From: an uncultured Dialister sp.
GTDB taxonomy: Bacteria; Bacillota; Negativicutes; Veillonellales; Dialisteraceae
Length of the DNA: 14,246 bases
Direction of reading: 5' to 3'
NCBI RefSeq assembly: GCF_900538805.1
Contig: NZ_UPZP01000056.1
Span: forward strand, 1 to 14,246
In this document: one piece after another, positions 5,822 to 13,203 of the stretch
Position numbering within the stretch: the stretch's first letter is position 1
Layout: every line of letters starts with the position of its first letter
Program-made: the position numbers and the translations under genes
The notes under the pieces: generated by a model
What the model was told of the DNA's origin: nothing
The model's database searches: none
The model's input: the letters and a program-made list of their open reading frames with translations, nothing else

Positions 5822-6573
5822 TATATATGCAGCACATCCTTGAATGCTTTGATATAGTGCCTTGACACCGGCACCTTCTGTTTTTCGTAGCTGGTCATGG
5901 TGAGGAGGAGGGTGCCGTTGTCCTGGGGCTGGATTTCGTGAATCATGGAAAGGTTCACGATGTAGCCCTTATGGGTGCGGAAGAAGCCCAGCGGGGTGAG
6001 GAGGCTTTCTATATCCCGGAGGGTCATTCTGGATTCCACGATGCCGCTGGTGGTGTAGAAGAGGGAACGGTCCGATTTTTCCGTACACACCAGTACGATT
6101 TCCTCGGAAGGAGAAATCATGAGGGTTTTATTTTTTGTCTGGATGGAAACTTTCTGGGACGATACCTGGACTTCGCCGGGCACTGTTTGGCCCCGCCTTA
6201 AAGCCAGGCTGTCGTTGAGGCGTTCGATAATGCGGCGGATGCGGATTTCGGAGTAGGGCTTCAGGATATAGTCGAAGGCTTCCAGGTCGAAGGCCTGCAG
6301 GGCGAACTGGCTGTATCCCGTGGCAAAGACGATTTTCAAAGGCAGGTCCATTTTGAGGATTTCTTTGGCGCACTCCAGACCGTTCATCATGGGCATTTCA
6401 ATGTCCAGGAAAAGAATGTCCACATTAGGGTGGGCCTTCAGAAACTGCAGGACCTCCCTGCCGTTGGTGCATTCGCCCACGATTTTCACGCCGGGAATGG
6501 CGGAGAGCTCATATTTCAATTCTCCTCTGGCCGGGAGCTCGTCATCAGCCACCAGTGCTTTGATTTCTTCCAT
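5821..6573 (-). CDS. lytR: LytTR-family response regulator
   Basis: A 250-residue two-component response regulator. Residues 1-120 form a receiver domain with the acidic pair D10/D11, phosphoacceptor D57 (LFLDIEMP), T85 and K105 (YILKPYS). Residues about 150-250 form a LytTR DNA-binding domain, marked by a region of the form IVLVCTEKSDRSLFYTTSGI and the segment FFRTHKGYIVNLSMI. Phosphorylation by the partner kinase would trigger binding to paired 9-bp LytTR sites. It starts 12 bases after the stop of the kinase gene, with AGAAAGGAAAG as ribosome binding site, so the two form one minus-strand operon with the kinase first. The target genes are unknown. Relatives control pyruvate or cell-envelope related functions. 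The symbol reflects the family and is not a proven orthologue. Confidence 0.9.
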   Translation of the reverse strand: MEEIKALVADDELPARGELKYELSAIPGVKIVGECTNGREVLQFLKAHPNVDILFLDIEMPMMNGLECAKEILKMDLPLKIVFATGYSQFALQAFDLEAFDYILKPYSEIRIRRIIERLNDSLALRRGQTVPGEVQVSSQKVSIQTKNKTLMISPSEEIVLVCTEKSDRSLFYTTSGIVESRMTLRDIESLLTPLGFFRTHKGYIVNLSMIHEIQPQDNGTLLLTMTSYEKQKVPVSRHYIKAFKDVLHI

Positions 6574-6585
6574 GACTTTCCTTTC

Positions 6586-8307
6586 TTATGCCTTATCCGG
6601 CAGTACGATGGTTTTCGTAATGGAATCCTCCTCCTGGTCCGGGGAGGATTCTTTCTTTTCAATCTTTGGAATATTGGCAAATACCAGGGTGCCCTTATTT
6701 TCCTTACTTACGATATGGAGGCCGCAGGCGCTGCCGAAGAGGGACATGAGGCGCTGGTGCACATTGATGAGGCCGATCTGGTCCCGCCGCTTGTGGTCGA
6801 TGAGCAGCTTCTTCCGTTTCCTGGCGGGAATGCCGACCCCCGTGTCCAGTACATAAATTTTGAAATACTTCGGGTGTTCGATGAGGCCTACCTTGATTTT
6901 CCCACCCTCCGGCCGTTTGAAAATGCCGTGGATCACCGCATTTTCCACCAGCGGCTGCAAGAGCAGCGGCGGCACCTGGATGGTGTCCAGCTTATCCTTT
7001 GGGAAATCGTAGGTAATCTTCAGCCTGTCGCCGAATCGTGCCCGCTCCAGCTCTGTGTAACATTCGATGACATGAAGCTCCTCGGAAAGGGGAATGAGCT
7101 TGGAAGGATTGTTCAGGCTGTGGCGGAAATAGTCGGACAGGTACTGGATGAGCTTTCGCGCCGTGTCGGGATCGCTCCGCACATAGTAGCTGATAGTATT
7201 TAATGTATTATATAGAAAATGAGGATTAATCTGGGCCTGCAGTGCCCGGATTTCTGCCTCCGCCAAGAGATTCTCCTCCTCCTTCATCCGGTCATACTCA
7301 TAAATGGCCTCCATCACATGGCAGATGCCGTGAAGAAATTCGACGCCCAGCTTCGTGAACGTATCGCCCTTGCTCTTGGCGGCGATAATCCATCCCACCG
7401 TCTCATGCCGGTATGTCACCGGCAGCGTCATCAAATGGGGCATATCCGGCAGGGACTTCTGCAGCTTCAGAATGGCGATTTCCGCATCCCCCTGGGTCTC
7501 GTCTGCTTCCGTCTTGTAATTGGTACGGGTGTAGAACTGATTCCTGTAGGAAATGGCCGTCCAAATGAGACTGGGCAGGGAAGAAGTCATGAGCTCTGCA
7601 ATTTTGGAGATATTGGCATCGTTGAACCCGTCGTGGAGCGTGGCAAACAGCGCCGCCACGGCGTCGAAGGTATTCTTCGTGGTCTGGGTCTTCTCCGAAT
7701 CCCTCTGGTGGATAAAGAACTCAATCACCATGTAGAAAAGAGACACAGCGATGGTATTCGTCACGATGATAGGCAGGGACAGGGCAAAGAAATCCTCCGG
7801 ATGGCTGATGGTCTGGGGGAATGTGAGAAATGCAAAAAACAGCCAGAAAAGGATTTCCAGGATAAAGGCATCCAGAAAAGCCCACATCCAGAGCTGATGA
7901 TGATGCTTCTTCAGCCGCTTGGAAAGGAACCCCGCCGCAATGCCCTGGATAATCGTGAGCCCGCCGTGGATAAAAGCGGCGTCCGTGGAAATAAAGAAAG
8001 CCCGGTGGAAACCGGTGATGACACCGGTCACCGTCCCCACCACCGGCCCGCCGATAAAGCCTGCCAGAATGATGCCTACTGCACGGAAATTGATGATACC
8101 CCCGCCGGCCTCTACATTCCAGTAGGTACCGCAGATGGAAAGGATGGAAAAAAGCAGGATGAAAAATACCATATGCCGCCGGCTGAAATGCTTGGCGGAA
8201 ATGGCTTCACGGAAAAAAGTGGTGCGGCATATGAGGAGAAGGAGAAGAAGGAAAATGGAAATGCCGAACCATACATGCTGGATACCGATAATCCATGAGG
8301 AATTCAT
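6586..8307 (-). CDS. lytS: LytS-type sensor histidine kinase (5TMR-LYT)
   Basis: A 573-residue membrane sensor kinase. Residues about 7-200 hold the hydrophobic 5TMR-LYT sensor region, with the signature INFRAVGIILAGFIGGPVVG (72-91) and further GG/HR residues to 102. Residues about 215-335 look like a GAF-type domain. The His_kinase domain carries the phosphoacceptor H363 in QINPHFLYNTLNTI. The ATPase domain shows the N box (N456 in LLQPLVENAVIHG) and the G1 motif DTGVGIP (488-494). The last 25 residues are a charged tail. The start at 8307 is set by AAAGGA 7 bases upstream. The frame stays open 55 codons further, but those codons lie in family B repeat DNA. It is followed by its response regulator. 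In several Firmicutes such kinases respond to external pyruvate, but the ligand here is unknown. Confidence 0.92.
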   Translation of the reverse strand: MNSSWIIGIQHVWFGISIFLLLLLLICRTTFFREAISAKHFSRRHMVFFILLFSILSICGTYWNVEAGGGIINFRAVGIILAGFIGGPVVGTVTGVITGFHRAFFISTDAAFIHGGLTIIQGIAAGFLSKRLKKHHHQLWMWAFLDAFILEILFWLFFAFLTFPQTISHPEDFFALSLPIIVTNTIAVSLFYMVIEFFIHQRDSEKTQTTKNTFDAVAALFATLHDGFNDANISKIAELMTSSLPSLIWTAISYRNQFYTRTNYKTEADETQGDAEIAILKLQKSLPDMPHLMTLPVTYRHETVGWIIAAKSKGDTFTKLGVEFLHGICHVMEAIYEYDRMKEEENLLAEAEIRALQAQINPHFLYNTLNTISYYVRSDPDTARKLIQYLSDYFRHSLNNPSKLIPLSEELHVIECYTELERARFGDRLKITYDFPKDKLDTIQVPPLLLQPLVENAVIHGIFKRPEGGKIKVGLIEHPKYFKIYVLDTGVGIPARKRKKLLIDHKRRDQIGLINVHQRLMSLFGSACGLHIVSKENKGTLVFANIPKIEKKESSPDQEEDSITKTIVLPDKA

Positions 8308-8366
8308 ACTATCATCCTTTCGATAGGAAAGATGGGGGATTGGTCGCAAAAGATTTAGCGACGAAA

Positions 8367-8441
8367 AAACTCGTTTCCCCTTGAGGGGAACGCCGCTGTT
8401 GCGGCAAAGGGTGTACGGGGCAGAGCGTCGAAATGACACTC
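8367..8441 (+). repeat. Intergenic repeat family B, partial copy 1
   Basis: The segment from TCGTTTCCCCTTGAGGGGAA through GCCGCTGTTGCGGC and GGTGTACGG to ACACTCTAT recurs at about 8705-8783 and 9474-9545. It contains two short hairpins (TTCCCC/GGGGAA and GCCGC/GCGGC). It lies in the 5' region of the kinase gene. Confidence 0.75.
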
Positions 8442-8458
8442 TATTGCTGTAGTGACTG

Positions 8459-8482
8459 TGCACATTCTGCATAGGATGTGCA
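8459..8482. repeat. Short inverted repeat TGCACAT/ATGTGCA
   Basis: TGCACAT and ATGTGCA are separated by 10 bases. The pair sits between the family B fragment and the GTCAGCCGA element and is absent from the other B copies. It has the form of a small hairpin or operator, and its role is unknown. Confidence 0.4.
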
Positions 8483-8483
8483 A

Positions 8484-8542
8484 GTCAGCCGAAGTTGGCC
8501 TCTAGCCTGCCCAATAAGAGGGCTTCCTTTGAATCGGCTGAC
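8484..8542 (+). repeat. 59-bp element with GTCAGCCGA ends, copy 2
   Basis: It has the same terminal inverted repeat GTCAGCCGA/TCGGCTGAC as 1713-1770, but in the opposite orientation, with most interior positions shared. Its right end runs into the family B sequence (CTGACCG...CGGCGG), which suggests insertion into a B copy. Confidence 0.7.
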
Positions 8543-8567
8543 CGTGAACGGCGGCCTGCTTACCGAT

Positions 8568-8895
8568 GCAGTCATTAACGATTCTTACTGTAGAACACCC
8601 CCGCGCCGCTGCCGCGGCCCTCTCCCCCTCAAGGGGGCGCAAGATATTAGTGCCGCTTTCTACTTTTGCCCCCCAAAGGGGCGCAAGGGTAAGCACCGGA
8701 AATCCTCGTTTCCCCTTGAGGGGAAGTGCCGCTGTTGCGGCAAAAGGGTGTACGGGGTGGAGCGTCGCAATGACACTCTATCGTCATCCTGACCGCCAAC
8801 CGGCGGCCTGCCTACCGATGCAGTCATTAAGCGATTCTTACCGTAGAGCACCCCCGCGCCACTTCGCGGTCATCTCCAGCTCAAGGAGGCGCAAG
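8568..8895 (+). repeat. Intergenic repeat family B, copy 2 plus head of the next copy
   Basis: The module begins with GTCATTAACGATTCTTAC, runs through CCGCG/CGCGG and CCCCC/GGGGG hairpins, TTCCCC/GGGGAA, GCCGC/GCGGC and GGTGTACGGGG, and returns at 8821 to CAGTCATTAA. Most of it is repeated almost base for base at 9339-9618. The head starts again at 8821-8895 and is then interrupted by the DUF559 segment. Confidence 0.8.
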
Positions 8896-8914
8896 AGAAA
8901 TTTTAACGTTTCTC

Positions 8915-9286
8915 TCAGGGGTTAAATCCCATCCGCTCCCGCAGAATACGGTCTATATCTGCCTTTACTTCATTGAAGTGGAGCGAAATATCACGATTTG
9001 TATAGCGGACAACCAGAATGCCAAGTTTTTTCAAATATGCAGTTCTTTCAAAGTCATAGTTTTCCTGGCGTTCTTCATAATGCTGACTCCCGTCTATTTC
9101 TATGGCAAGTTTGGCTCTGTGACAGTAAAAATCAAGAATATATGTATCCATAACCTTTTGACGAGAAAAACGAAGCGGATGGTCTTTAAGAAATGTGAAC
9201 CAGAGCTTTCTTTCATGCTCCGTCATGTTTTTACGAAGCTCCTTGGCGTAGCGTATGATTTGTGCATGGCGATTATCTATAGTCAT
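8915..9286 (-). CDS. DUF559 (Vsr-like) endonuclease-fold protein
   Basis: A 123-residue protein almost entirely made of a DUF559 domain, a family related to Vsr-type and other PD-(D/E)XK nucleases. Visible marks are the N-terminal RYAKELRKNMTEHERKLW helix, LRFSRQKVMDTYILDFYC and the core IEIDGSQH, giving putative metal-binding residues D52, E63 and D65, then ERTAYLKKLGILVVRYTN. The start at 9286 is chosen because the domain begins there. AGGT lies 7 bases upstream, a weak site. The frame continues to 9439, but only into repeat DNA. It has no protein-coding neighbour and sits between two copies of the family B head (8823-8895 and 9338-9410). Activity and target are unknown. The gene may be carried by, or act on, the surrounding repeats. 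Confidence 0.85.
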   Translation of the reverse strand: MTIDNRHAQIIRYAKELRKNMTEHERKLWFTFLKDHPLRFSRQKVMDTYILDFYCHRAKLAIEIDGSQHYEERQENYDFERTAYLKKLGILVVRYTNRDISLHFNEVKADIDRILRERMGFNP

Positions 9287-9337
9287 AGCAGCACCTGTCC
9301 TAAAGAAACATGGGATAAAGTTTTTTAAACATAACGT

Positions 9338-9640
9338 GTCATTAACGATTCTTATCACAGTACACCCCCGCGCCGCTGCCGCGGCCCTCTCCCCCTCAAG
9401 GGGGCGCAAGGTATTAGTGCCGCTTTCTACTTTTGTCACTCCTCAAGGGGCGCAAGGGTAAGCACCGGAAATCCTCGTTTCCCCTTGAGGGGAAGTGCTG
9501 CTGTTGCGGCAAAGGGTGTACGGTGTGGAGCATGGTAGTGATACACTACTGCCATGCTGACAGCCAACCGGCGGCCTGCTTACCGATGCAGTCATTAACG
9601 ATTCTTACCGTAGAGCACCCCTGCGCCACTGCGTGGCCCT
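9338..9640 (+). repeat. Intergenic repeat family B, copy 3 and head of copy 4
   Basis: This is a near-identical direct repeat of 8571-8860. The order is GTCATTAACGATTCTTA, the CCGCG and CCCCC hairpins, GTGCCGCTTTCTACTTTTG, AAGGGTAAGCACCGGAAATC, TTCCCC/GGGGAA, the GCGG hairpin, then CGGCGGCCTGCTTACCGATG. At 9590 the head begins once more and runs into the conserved-loop element. Confidence 0.8.
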
Positions 9641-9643
9641 CTC

Positions 9644-9716
9644 TCCACGGGAAAGCGTCTCACGAAATTTTCAGTCGCCTGTGGCTCCCTGCAAATTTCG
9701 TTCGCTTGCCACCCCT
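9644..9716 (+). repeat. Conserved-loop hairpin element, copy 2 (one loop)
   Basis: The boundaries GGGAAAGCGTCTC and TCGCTTGCCACCCC are shared with the minus-strand element at 3540-3690. A perfect 9-bp stem ACGAAATTT/AAATTTCGT (9662-9670/9693-9701) closes a 22-base loop containing CAGTCGCCTGTGGCTCCCTG. The loop is conserved with the other copy, while the arms are entirely different. Confidence 0.65.
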
Positions 9717-9944
9717 CAAGGGGGCGCAAGGGATTAGTGCTGCATTCCACTCTCCCCCTCAAGGGGGCGCAAGGGTAAGTGGCGCTTTTGATTATGAATC
9801 ATAAACAAGACTTTTCTTATTTTCACTAGTCTATAGCATGCGATTTATGATTCCCCAAATCAATGCATTTTCTTTGCATCTTACCCCCTGTTTCCTGCAT
9901 CTCGCCTCATAATTTTTTAATTTATCAAAGGAAGCAGGTATACT

Positions 9945-9998
9945 ATGAACGAAGGAATTAAAAGGATTTTTGATAAGTCCTATCTGCTTTTATTATAG
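9945..9998 (+). CDS. Possible 17-residue leader peptide upstream of madL
   Basis: ATG at 9945 opens a frame reading MNEGIKRIFDKSYLLLL and ends in TAG at 9996-9998. AAAGGAAGCAGG lies upstream, but the spacing is long (about 12 bases from the AGGA core) and the TATACT hexamer overlaps the start region. If real, it could act as a leader whose translation affects the hairpins at 10008-10080. It may equally be chance. Confidence 0.25.
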   Translation: MNEGIKRIFDKSYLLLL

Positions 9999-10026
9999 CA
10001 AATAGGTGACCTCAAAGGTCCAAGTT

Positions 10027-10080
10027 TTTTGAAAAACGAAGATCCCTTTTTCTTGGGAGCGGGACGGCCGTTTTTCAAAA
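10027..10080 (+). promoter_or_regulatory. 12-bp inverted repeat in the madL leader
   Basis: TTTTGAAAAACG (10027-10038) and CGTTTTTCAAAA (10069-10080) are perfect complements around a 30-base loop that contains a further CCC/GGG pair. The 3' arm ends three bases before the madL ribosome binding site (AGGAAGG, 10084-10090). The fold could therefore affect translation, or the arms could be a protein-binding site. Confidence 0.5.
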
Positions 10081-10098
10081 GAAAGGAAGGGTGTTATT

Positions 10099-10494
10099 AT
10101 GGTTGTTTACGGTGTTGCACTTTTAGCCGGCTGCTATATGGCAGGAAATTTTATCGGTGATGTGCTGGGGGCACTTCTGGGAGTGAAGGCAAACATCGGC
10201 GGCGTAGGTTTCGCCATGCTTCTCCTCATCCTGATTTCCACCTGGGCCATCCAGAAGGGATACATGAAAGCGCCGGAGGAACAGGGCATTAAATTCTGGA
10301 GTGCCATGTACATTCCCATCGTGGTTGCCATGAGCTCCATCCAGAACGTGGCAGCTGCTCTTTCCGGCGGCGTGGTGGCTGTTCTGGGCGGCGTGCTGGC
10401 AGTGGTCATCGGATTCCTGGCGATTCCTTTCTTCGCAAAGAAGAAAGCGGAAGCGCCGGTATCGGATAAAGCGCTGGCCAAGGATCACAAATAA
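10099..10494 (+). CDS. madL: Malonate transporter subunit MadL
   Basis: A 131-residue membrane protein with about four hydrophobic segments (residues about 3-28, 33-52, 68-90, 92-114) and a charged C-terminal tail (KKKAEAPVSDKALAKDHK). The length and the pattern VVYGVALLAGCYMAGNFIGDVLGALLGVKANIGGVGFAMLLLI match the MadL family. MadL forms a two-subunit malonate carrier with MadM. In Malonomonas rubra the pair was described as a sodium-dependent malonate importer. The ribosome binding site is AAAGGAAGG, with the ATG 8 bases after it. madM follows 12 bases after the stop with its own GGAGGG, so the two are one operon. No other function fits as well. Confidence 0.92.
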   Translation: MVVYGVALLAGCYMAGNFIGDVLGALLGVKANIGGVGFAMLLLILISTWAIQKGYMKAPEEQGIKFWSAMYIPIVVAMSSIQNVAAALSGGVVAVLGGVLAVVIGFLAIPFFAKKKAEAPVSDKALAKDHK

Positions 10495-10506
10495 GGAGGG
10501 AAAATC

Positions 10507-11271
10507 ATGGATATCGCAGCAATGATTACAAAGTTATTCGTTAAAAACGGCATGATTTTTGCCTTCATGCTTCTGGGCATTATCATGTTTGTGGCCTATA
10601 AACTGGGCGGCCTCACCAAGGGCCGGGTACATGGCAGCGCCATTGCCATTTTCCTGGGCCTGGTACTGGCTTACATCGGCGGCGTTACCACCGGCGGCAG
10701 TAAGGGTATTGCCGACGTTCCGCTTTTTGCAGGCATGGGTCTGGTAGGCGGCGCCATGTTCAGAGATTTCGCCATCGTTTCCACCGCCTTCGGTGCAGAC
10801 CTTCGTGAAATCAAGAAAATCGGCTGGCGCGGCGTAGCATCCCTTTTCTTCGGTGAATTCATCTGCCTCGTAGCAGGCATTGCAGTGGCTTATCCTCTGG
10901 GATACACCAGCGCCATCGACCTGGTTACCATCGGCGCCGGCGTTGCTACCTTCGTGGTAGGACCGGTCACCGGTGCAGCCTTGGGTGCTTCTTCTGAAGT
11001 CATCGCCATTTCCATCGCCGCAGGCGTGGTGAAATCCGTACTGGTCATGGTGGTTACCCCCTTCGTGGCAAAGCCCCTCTCCATTAACAACCCCCAGTCT
11101 GCTATGGCATTCGGCGGCATCATGGGCACCACTTCCGGCACCGCAGCCGGCATGGCAGCAGTGAACCCGAAGCTGGTTCCCTACGCAGCCATGACCGCCA
11201 CTTTCTACACCGGCCTGGGCTGCCTGCTGTTCCCCTCTGTATTCTACTTCCTGACCACCCTCTTCTTCTGA
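10507..11271 (+). CDS. madM: Malonate transporter subunit MadM
   Basis: A 254-residue integral membrane protein, the larger partner of MadL. It has about eight hydrophobic segments rich in Gly and Ala. Family-like stretches include the early GGLTKGRVHGSAIAIFLGL, the central LFAGMGLVGGAMFRDFAIVSTAFGA and the C-terminal FGGIMGTTSGTAAGMAAVNPKLVPYAAMTATFYTGLGCLLFPS. It is expected to mediate malonate entry, probably coupled to a cation, in the cytoplasmic membrane. The start follows GGAGGG at 10496-10501. It is co-transcribed with madL and followed by a 247-base gap before mdcA. Confidence 0.92.
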   Translation: MDIAAMITKLFVKNGMIFAFMLLGIIMFVAYKLGGLTKGRVHGSAIAIFLGLVLAYIGGVTTGGSKGIADVPLFAGMGLVGGAMFRDFAIVSTAFGADLREIKKIGWRGVASLFFGEFICLVAGIAVAYPLGYTSAIDLVTIGAGVATFVVGPVTGAALGASSEVIAISIAAGVVKSVLVMVVTPFVAKPLSINNPQSAMAFGGIMGTTSGTAAGMAAVNPKLVPYAAMTATFYTGLGCLLFPSVFYFLTTLFF

Positions 11272-11518
11272 GGCGGTCATGACTATCCATTCCGGCTAAG
11301 CGCTCCGGGATTCAAAGCGGTCCCATCTCTCACAGGAGGCGGATCCGGAATGATTCCCTTCCTTTTCGGGCAAAGGGCACCCCGGCGGTGCCCTGCACCT
11401 GAAAAAGTAAAGGACTTATAATAAAAGAACCTGTATAATCAAAAAGAACCTGCGGACTTATGAAAGTCCTGCAGGTCATCACACTGCTTATCGTATATCA
11501 TAAGAAAGGATTGATATT
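11272..11518 (+). promoter_or_regulatory. madM-mdcA spacer with hairpins and possible mdcA promoter
   Basis: GGGCACC/GGTGCCC (11375-11381/11387-11393) forms a 7-bp hairpin without a T-run. Two TATAAT hexamers (11417-11422 and 11434-11439) could serve as -10 elements, but neither has a good -35. An imperfect 12-bp hairpin (11448-11476, arms ACCTGCGGACTT and AAGTCCTGCAGGT) follows in what would be the mdcA leader. The gap suggests that mdcA can be expressed apart from madLM. Confidence 0.5.
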
Positions 11519-13192
11519 ATGTTGGAAATCAAACCGTGCAATAAGAACTGGCATACCAGAGGAGACGACACCGCTGCCCGCATTGCAGCCGCCGCTCCCT
11601 ATGCCGATGGTAAAATCGTAGACCCCGCCAATACGGTGAAGCTGCTGGAAGCAGTCCTCCGCCCCGGTGACAAGGTGAATATCGAAGGGGATAACCAGAA
11701 ACAGGCCGATTTCCTGGCCAAGAAACTGTGTGAAGTGGATCCCGCCAAGGTGCACGACCTCCACATGATTCAGTCCACCCTTTCCATTCCGGAACATCTG
11801 GATGTGTTTGAAAAAGGCATCGCCCGTAAACTGGACTTCGCCTATGCCGGCAGCCAGGGCAAACGGCTGGCCCAGATGGTACAGAACGACGGCATCGAAC
11901 TGGGCGCCATCCATACCTATCTGGAAATGTACTCCCGCTACTTCATCGACCTGGTGCCCAGAGTATCCCTGGTCTGCGCCGATGCTGCCGATAAAGACGG
12001 AAATATCTACACCGGCTTCTCCACAGAAGATACACCGGCCATCGTAGAAGCGACCAAATTCAACCAGGGCATCGTCATTTTCCAGGTTAATAGGATTGTA
12101 GATAAAATCCCCAGAGTGGACATTCCAGCGGACTGGGTAGACTTCGTCATCGAAAGCCCAACCCCTTACCTGCTGAACCCTCTCTTCACCAGAGACCCCG
12201 CCAAGATTACGGATGACCGCATCATGAAAGCCATGATGGCCATCAAAGGCATTTACGCTGAATACGGCGTCAAGGTCCTGAACCATGGCGTAGGCTTCGA
12301 CACCGCCGCCGTAGAACTCCTCCTCCCCACCTTCGGCGAATCTCTGGGCCTCAAAGGCAAAATCTGCACCCACTGGGTACTGAATCCGCACCCCACCCTC
12401 ATTCCGGCCATTGAAACCGGCTGGGTACAGGCAGTCTACTCCTTCGGCTCCGAAGTGGGCATGGAAGAATACATCAAAGCCCGCCCCGACATCTTCGCCA
12501 TCGGACCGGACGGTACCATGCGTTCCAACAGAGCTTTCTGCCAGGCAGCAGGCCACTACGCAGCGGACATGTTCATCGGCTCCACCATGCAGATCGATAA
12601 ATACGGCAACTCCTCCACCGCCACCAAGAACAACGTGGCAGGCTTCGGCGGCGCGCCGAACATGGGCTGCGACGCCAAAGGACGCCGTCACGTTACCCCG
12701 GCATGGCAGAAAGCCGGCGAAGAAGTGGCCAACCGCTTCGAACTCATGGGCGACGCCAACCGCGGCAAGAAACTGGTAGTCCAGATGATTACCACCGTTT
12801 CCGCCAAAGGCTTCCCGGGCTTCGTAGAACAGCTTGACGCCGTAGCACTGAAAAAGAACGCCAACCTGGACCTCGAACCCATCATGATCTACTCCGACGA
12901 CCTCACCCACATCGTCTCCGAAGTAGGTATCGCCTACCTCCATAAATGCCACAACATGGAAGAAAGAATGGACGCCATCCGCGCCGTAGCAGGAAACACC
13001 GACGTAGGCAAACTGGAAAATCCGGAAATCACCAAGAAACTCCGCAAAGAAGGCATCGTAAAACTTCCGGAAGACCTGGGCATCAACCCCGCAGAAGCCA
13101 CCAGAGACCTTCTGGCTGCCAAGAACATGAAAGACCTGGTAGACTGGTCCGGCGGCCTCTATAACCCGCCAGCTAAATTCAGAAACTGGTAA
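11519..13192 (+). CDS. mdcA: Malonate decarboxylase alpha subunit (acetyl-ACP:malonate ACP transferase)
   Basis: A 557-residue cytoplasmic protein that matches MdcA/MadA along its length (usual size about 550). In the malonate decarboxylase complex this subunit swaps acetate for malonate on the carrier-protein thiol. Related alpha subunits can also use acetyl-CoA as CoA donor. Family stretches seen are EGDNQKQADFLAKKL, VHDLHMIQSTLSIPEHLDVF, IELGAIHTYLEMYSRYFIDL, NIYTGFSTEDTPAIVEATKF, IKGIYAEYGVKVLNHGVGFD, GKICTHWVLNPHPTLIPAIE, MRSNRAFCQAAGHYAADMFI, NVAGFGGAPNMG and the C-terminal KDLVDWSGGLYNPPAKFRNW. AAAGGA lies 9 bases before the ATG. The subunits that complete the enzyme (carrier protein, beta, gamma) and the cofactor genes are absent, and a terminator follows 11 bases after the stop. 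It acts together with madLM upstream. Confidence 0.93.
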   Translation: MLEIKPCNKNWHTRGDDTAARIAAAAPYADGKIVDPANTVKLLEAVLRPGDKVNIEGDNQKQADFLAKKLCEVDPAKVHDLHMIQSTLSIPEHLDVFEKGIARKLDFAYAGSQGKRLAQMVQNDGIELGAIHTYLEMYSRYFIDLVPRVSLVCADAADKDGNIYTGFSTEDTPAIVEATKFNQGIVIFQVNRIVDKIPRVDIPADWVDFVIESPTPYLLNPLFTRDPAKITDDRIMKAMMAIKGIYAEYGVKVLNHGVGFDTAAVELLLPTFGESLGLKGKICTHWVLNPHPTLIPAIETGWVQAVYSFGSEVGMEEYIKARPDIFAIGPDGTMRSNRAFCQAAGHYAADMFIGSTMQIDKYGNSSTATKNNVAGFGGAPNMGCDAKGRRHVTPAWQKAGEEVANRFELMGDANRGKKLVVQMITTVSAKGFPGFVEQLDAVALKKNANLDLEPIMIYSDDLTHIVSEVGIAYLHKCHNMEERMDAIRAVAGNTDVGKLENPEITKKLRKEGIVKLPEDLGINPAEATRDLLAAKNMKDLVDWSGGLYNPPAKFRNW

Positions 13193-13203
13193 TTGGGAAA
13201 TAG

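Larger units (their letters stand above)
9781..10098 (+). promoter_or_regulatory. madL upstream region
   Basis: This AT-rich stretch precedes madL. A fair -10 (TATACT, 9939-9944) is visible but without a good -35. It also holds a 17-codon frame (9945-9998), a GACCT/AGGTC hairpin (10008-10020) and a 12-bp inverted repeat (10027-10038/10069-10080). The start of madL transcription cannot be fixed from sequence alone. Confidence 0.4.

Noticed and set aside
8308..8472. N-terminal extension of the LytS-type kinase
   Set aside because: The 55 codons translate family B repeat DNA, and the ATG at 8307 has AAAGGA at good spacing.
9781..10098. LytTR-type paired 9-bp operator upstream of madL
   Set aside because: A near-match (TTCGTTCAT, minus strand near 9945) has no second copy at the expected 12-13 base spacing.
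10534..11280. Minus-strand open frame opposite madM
   Set aside because: It is a Gly/His-rich shadow with no signals, while madM is well supported.
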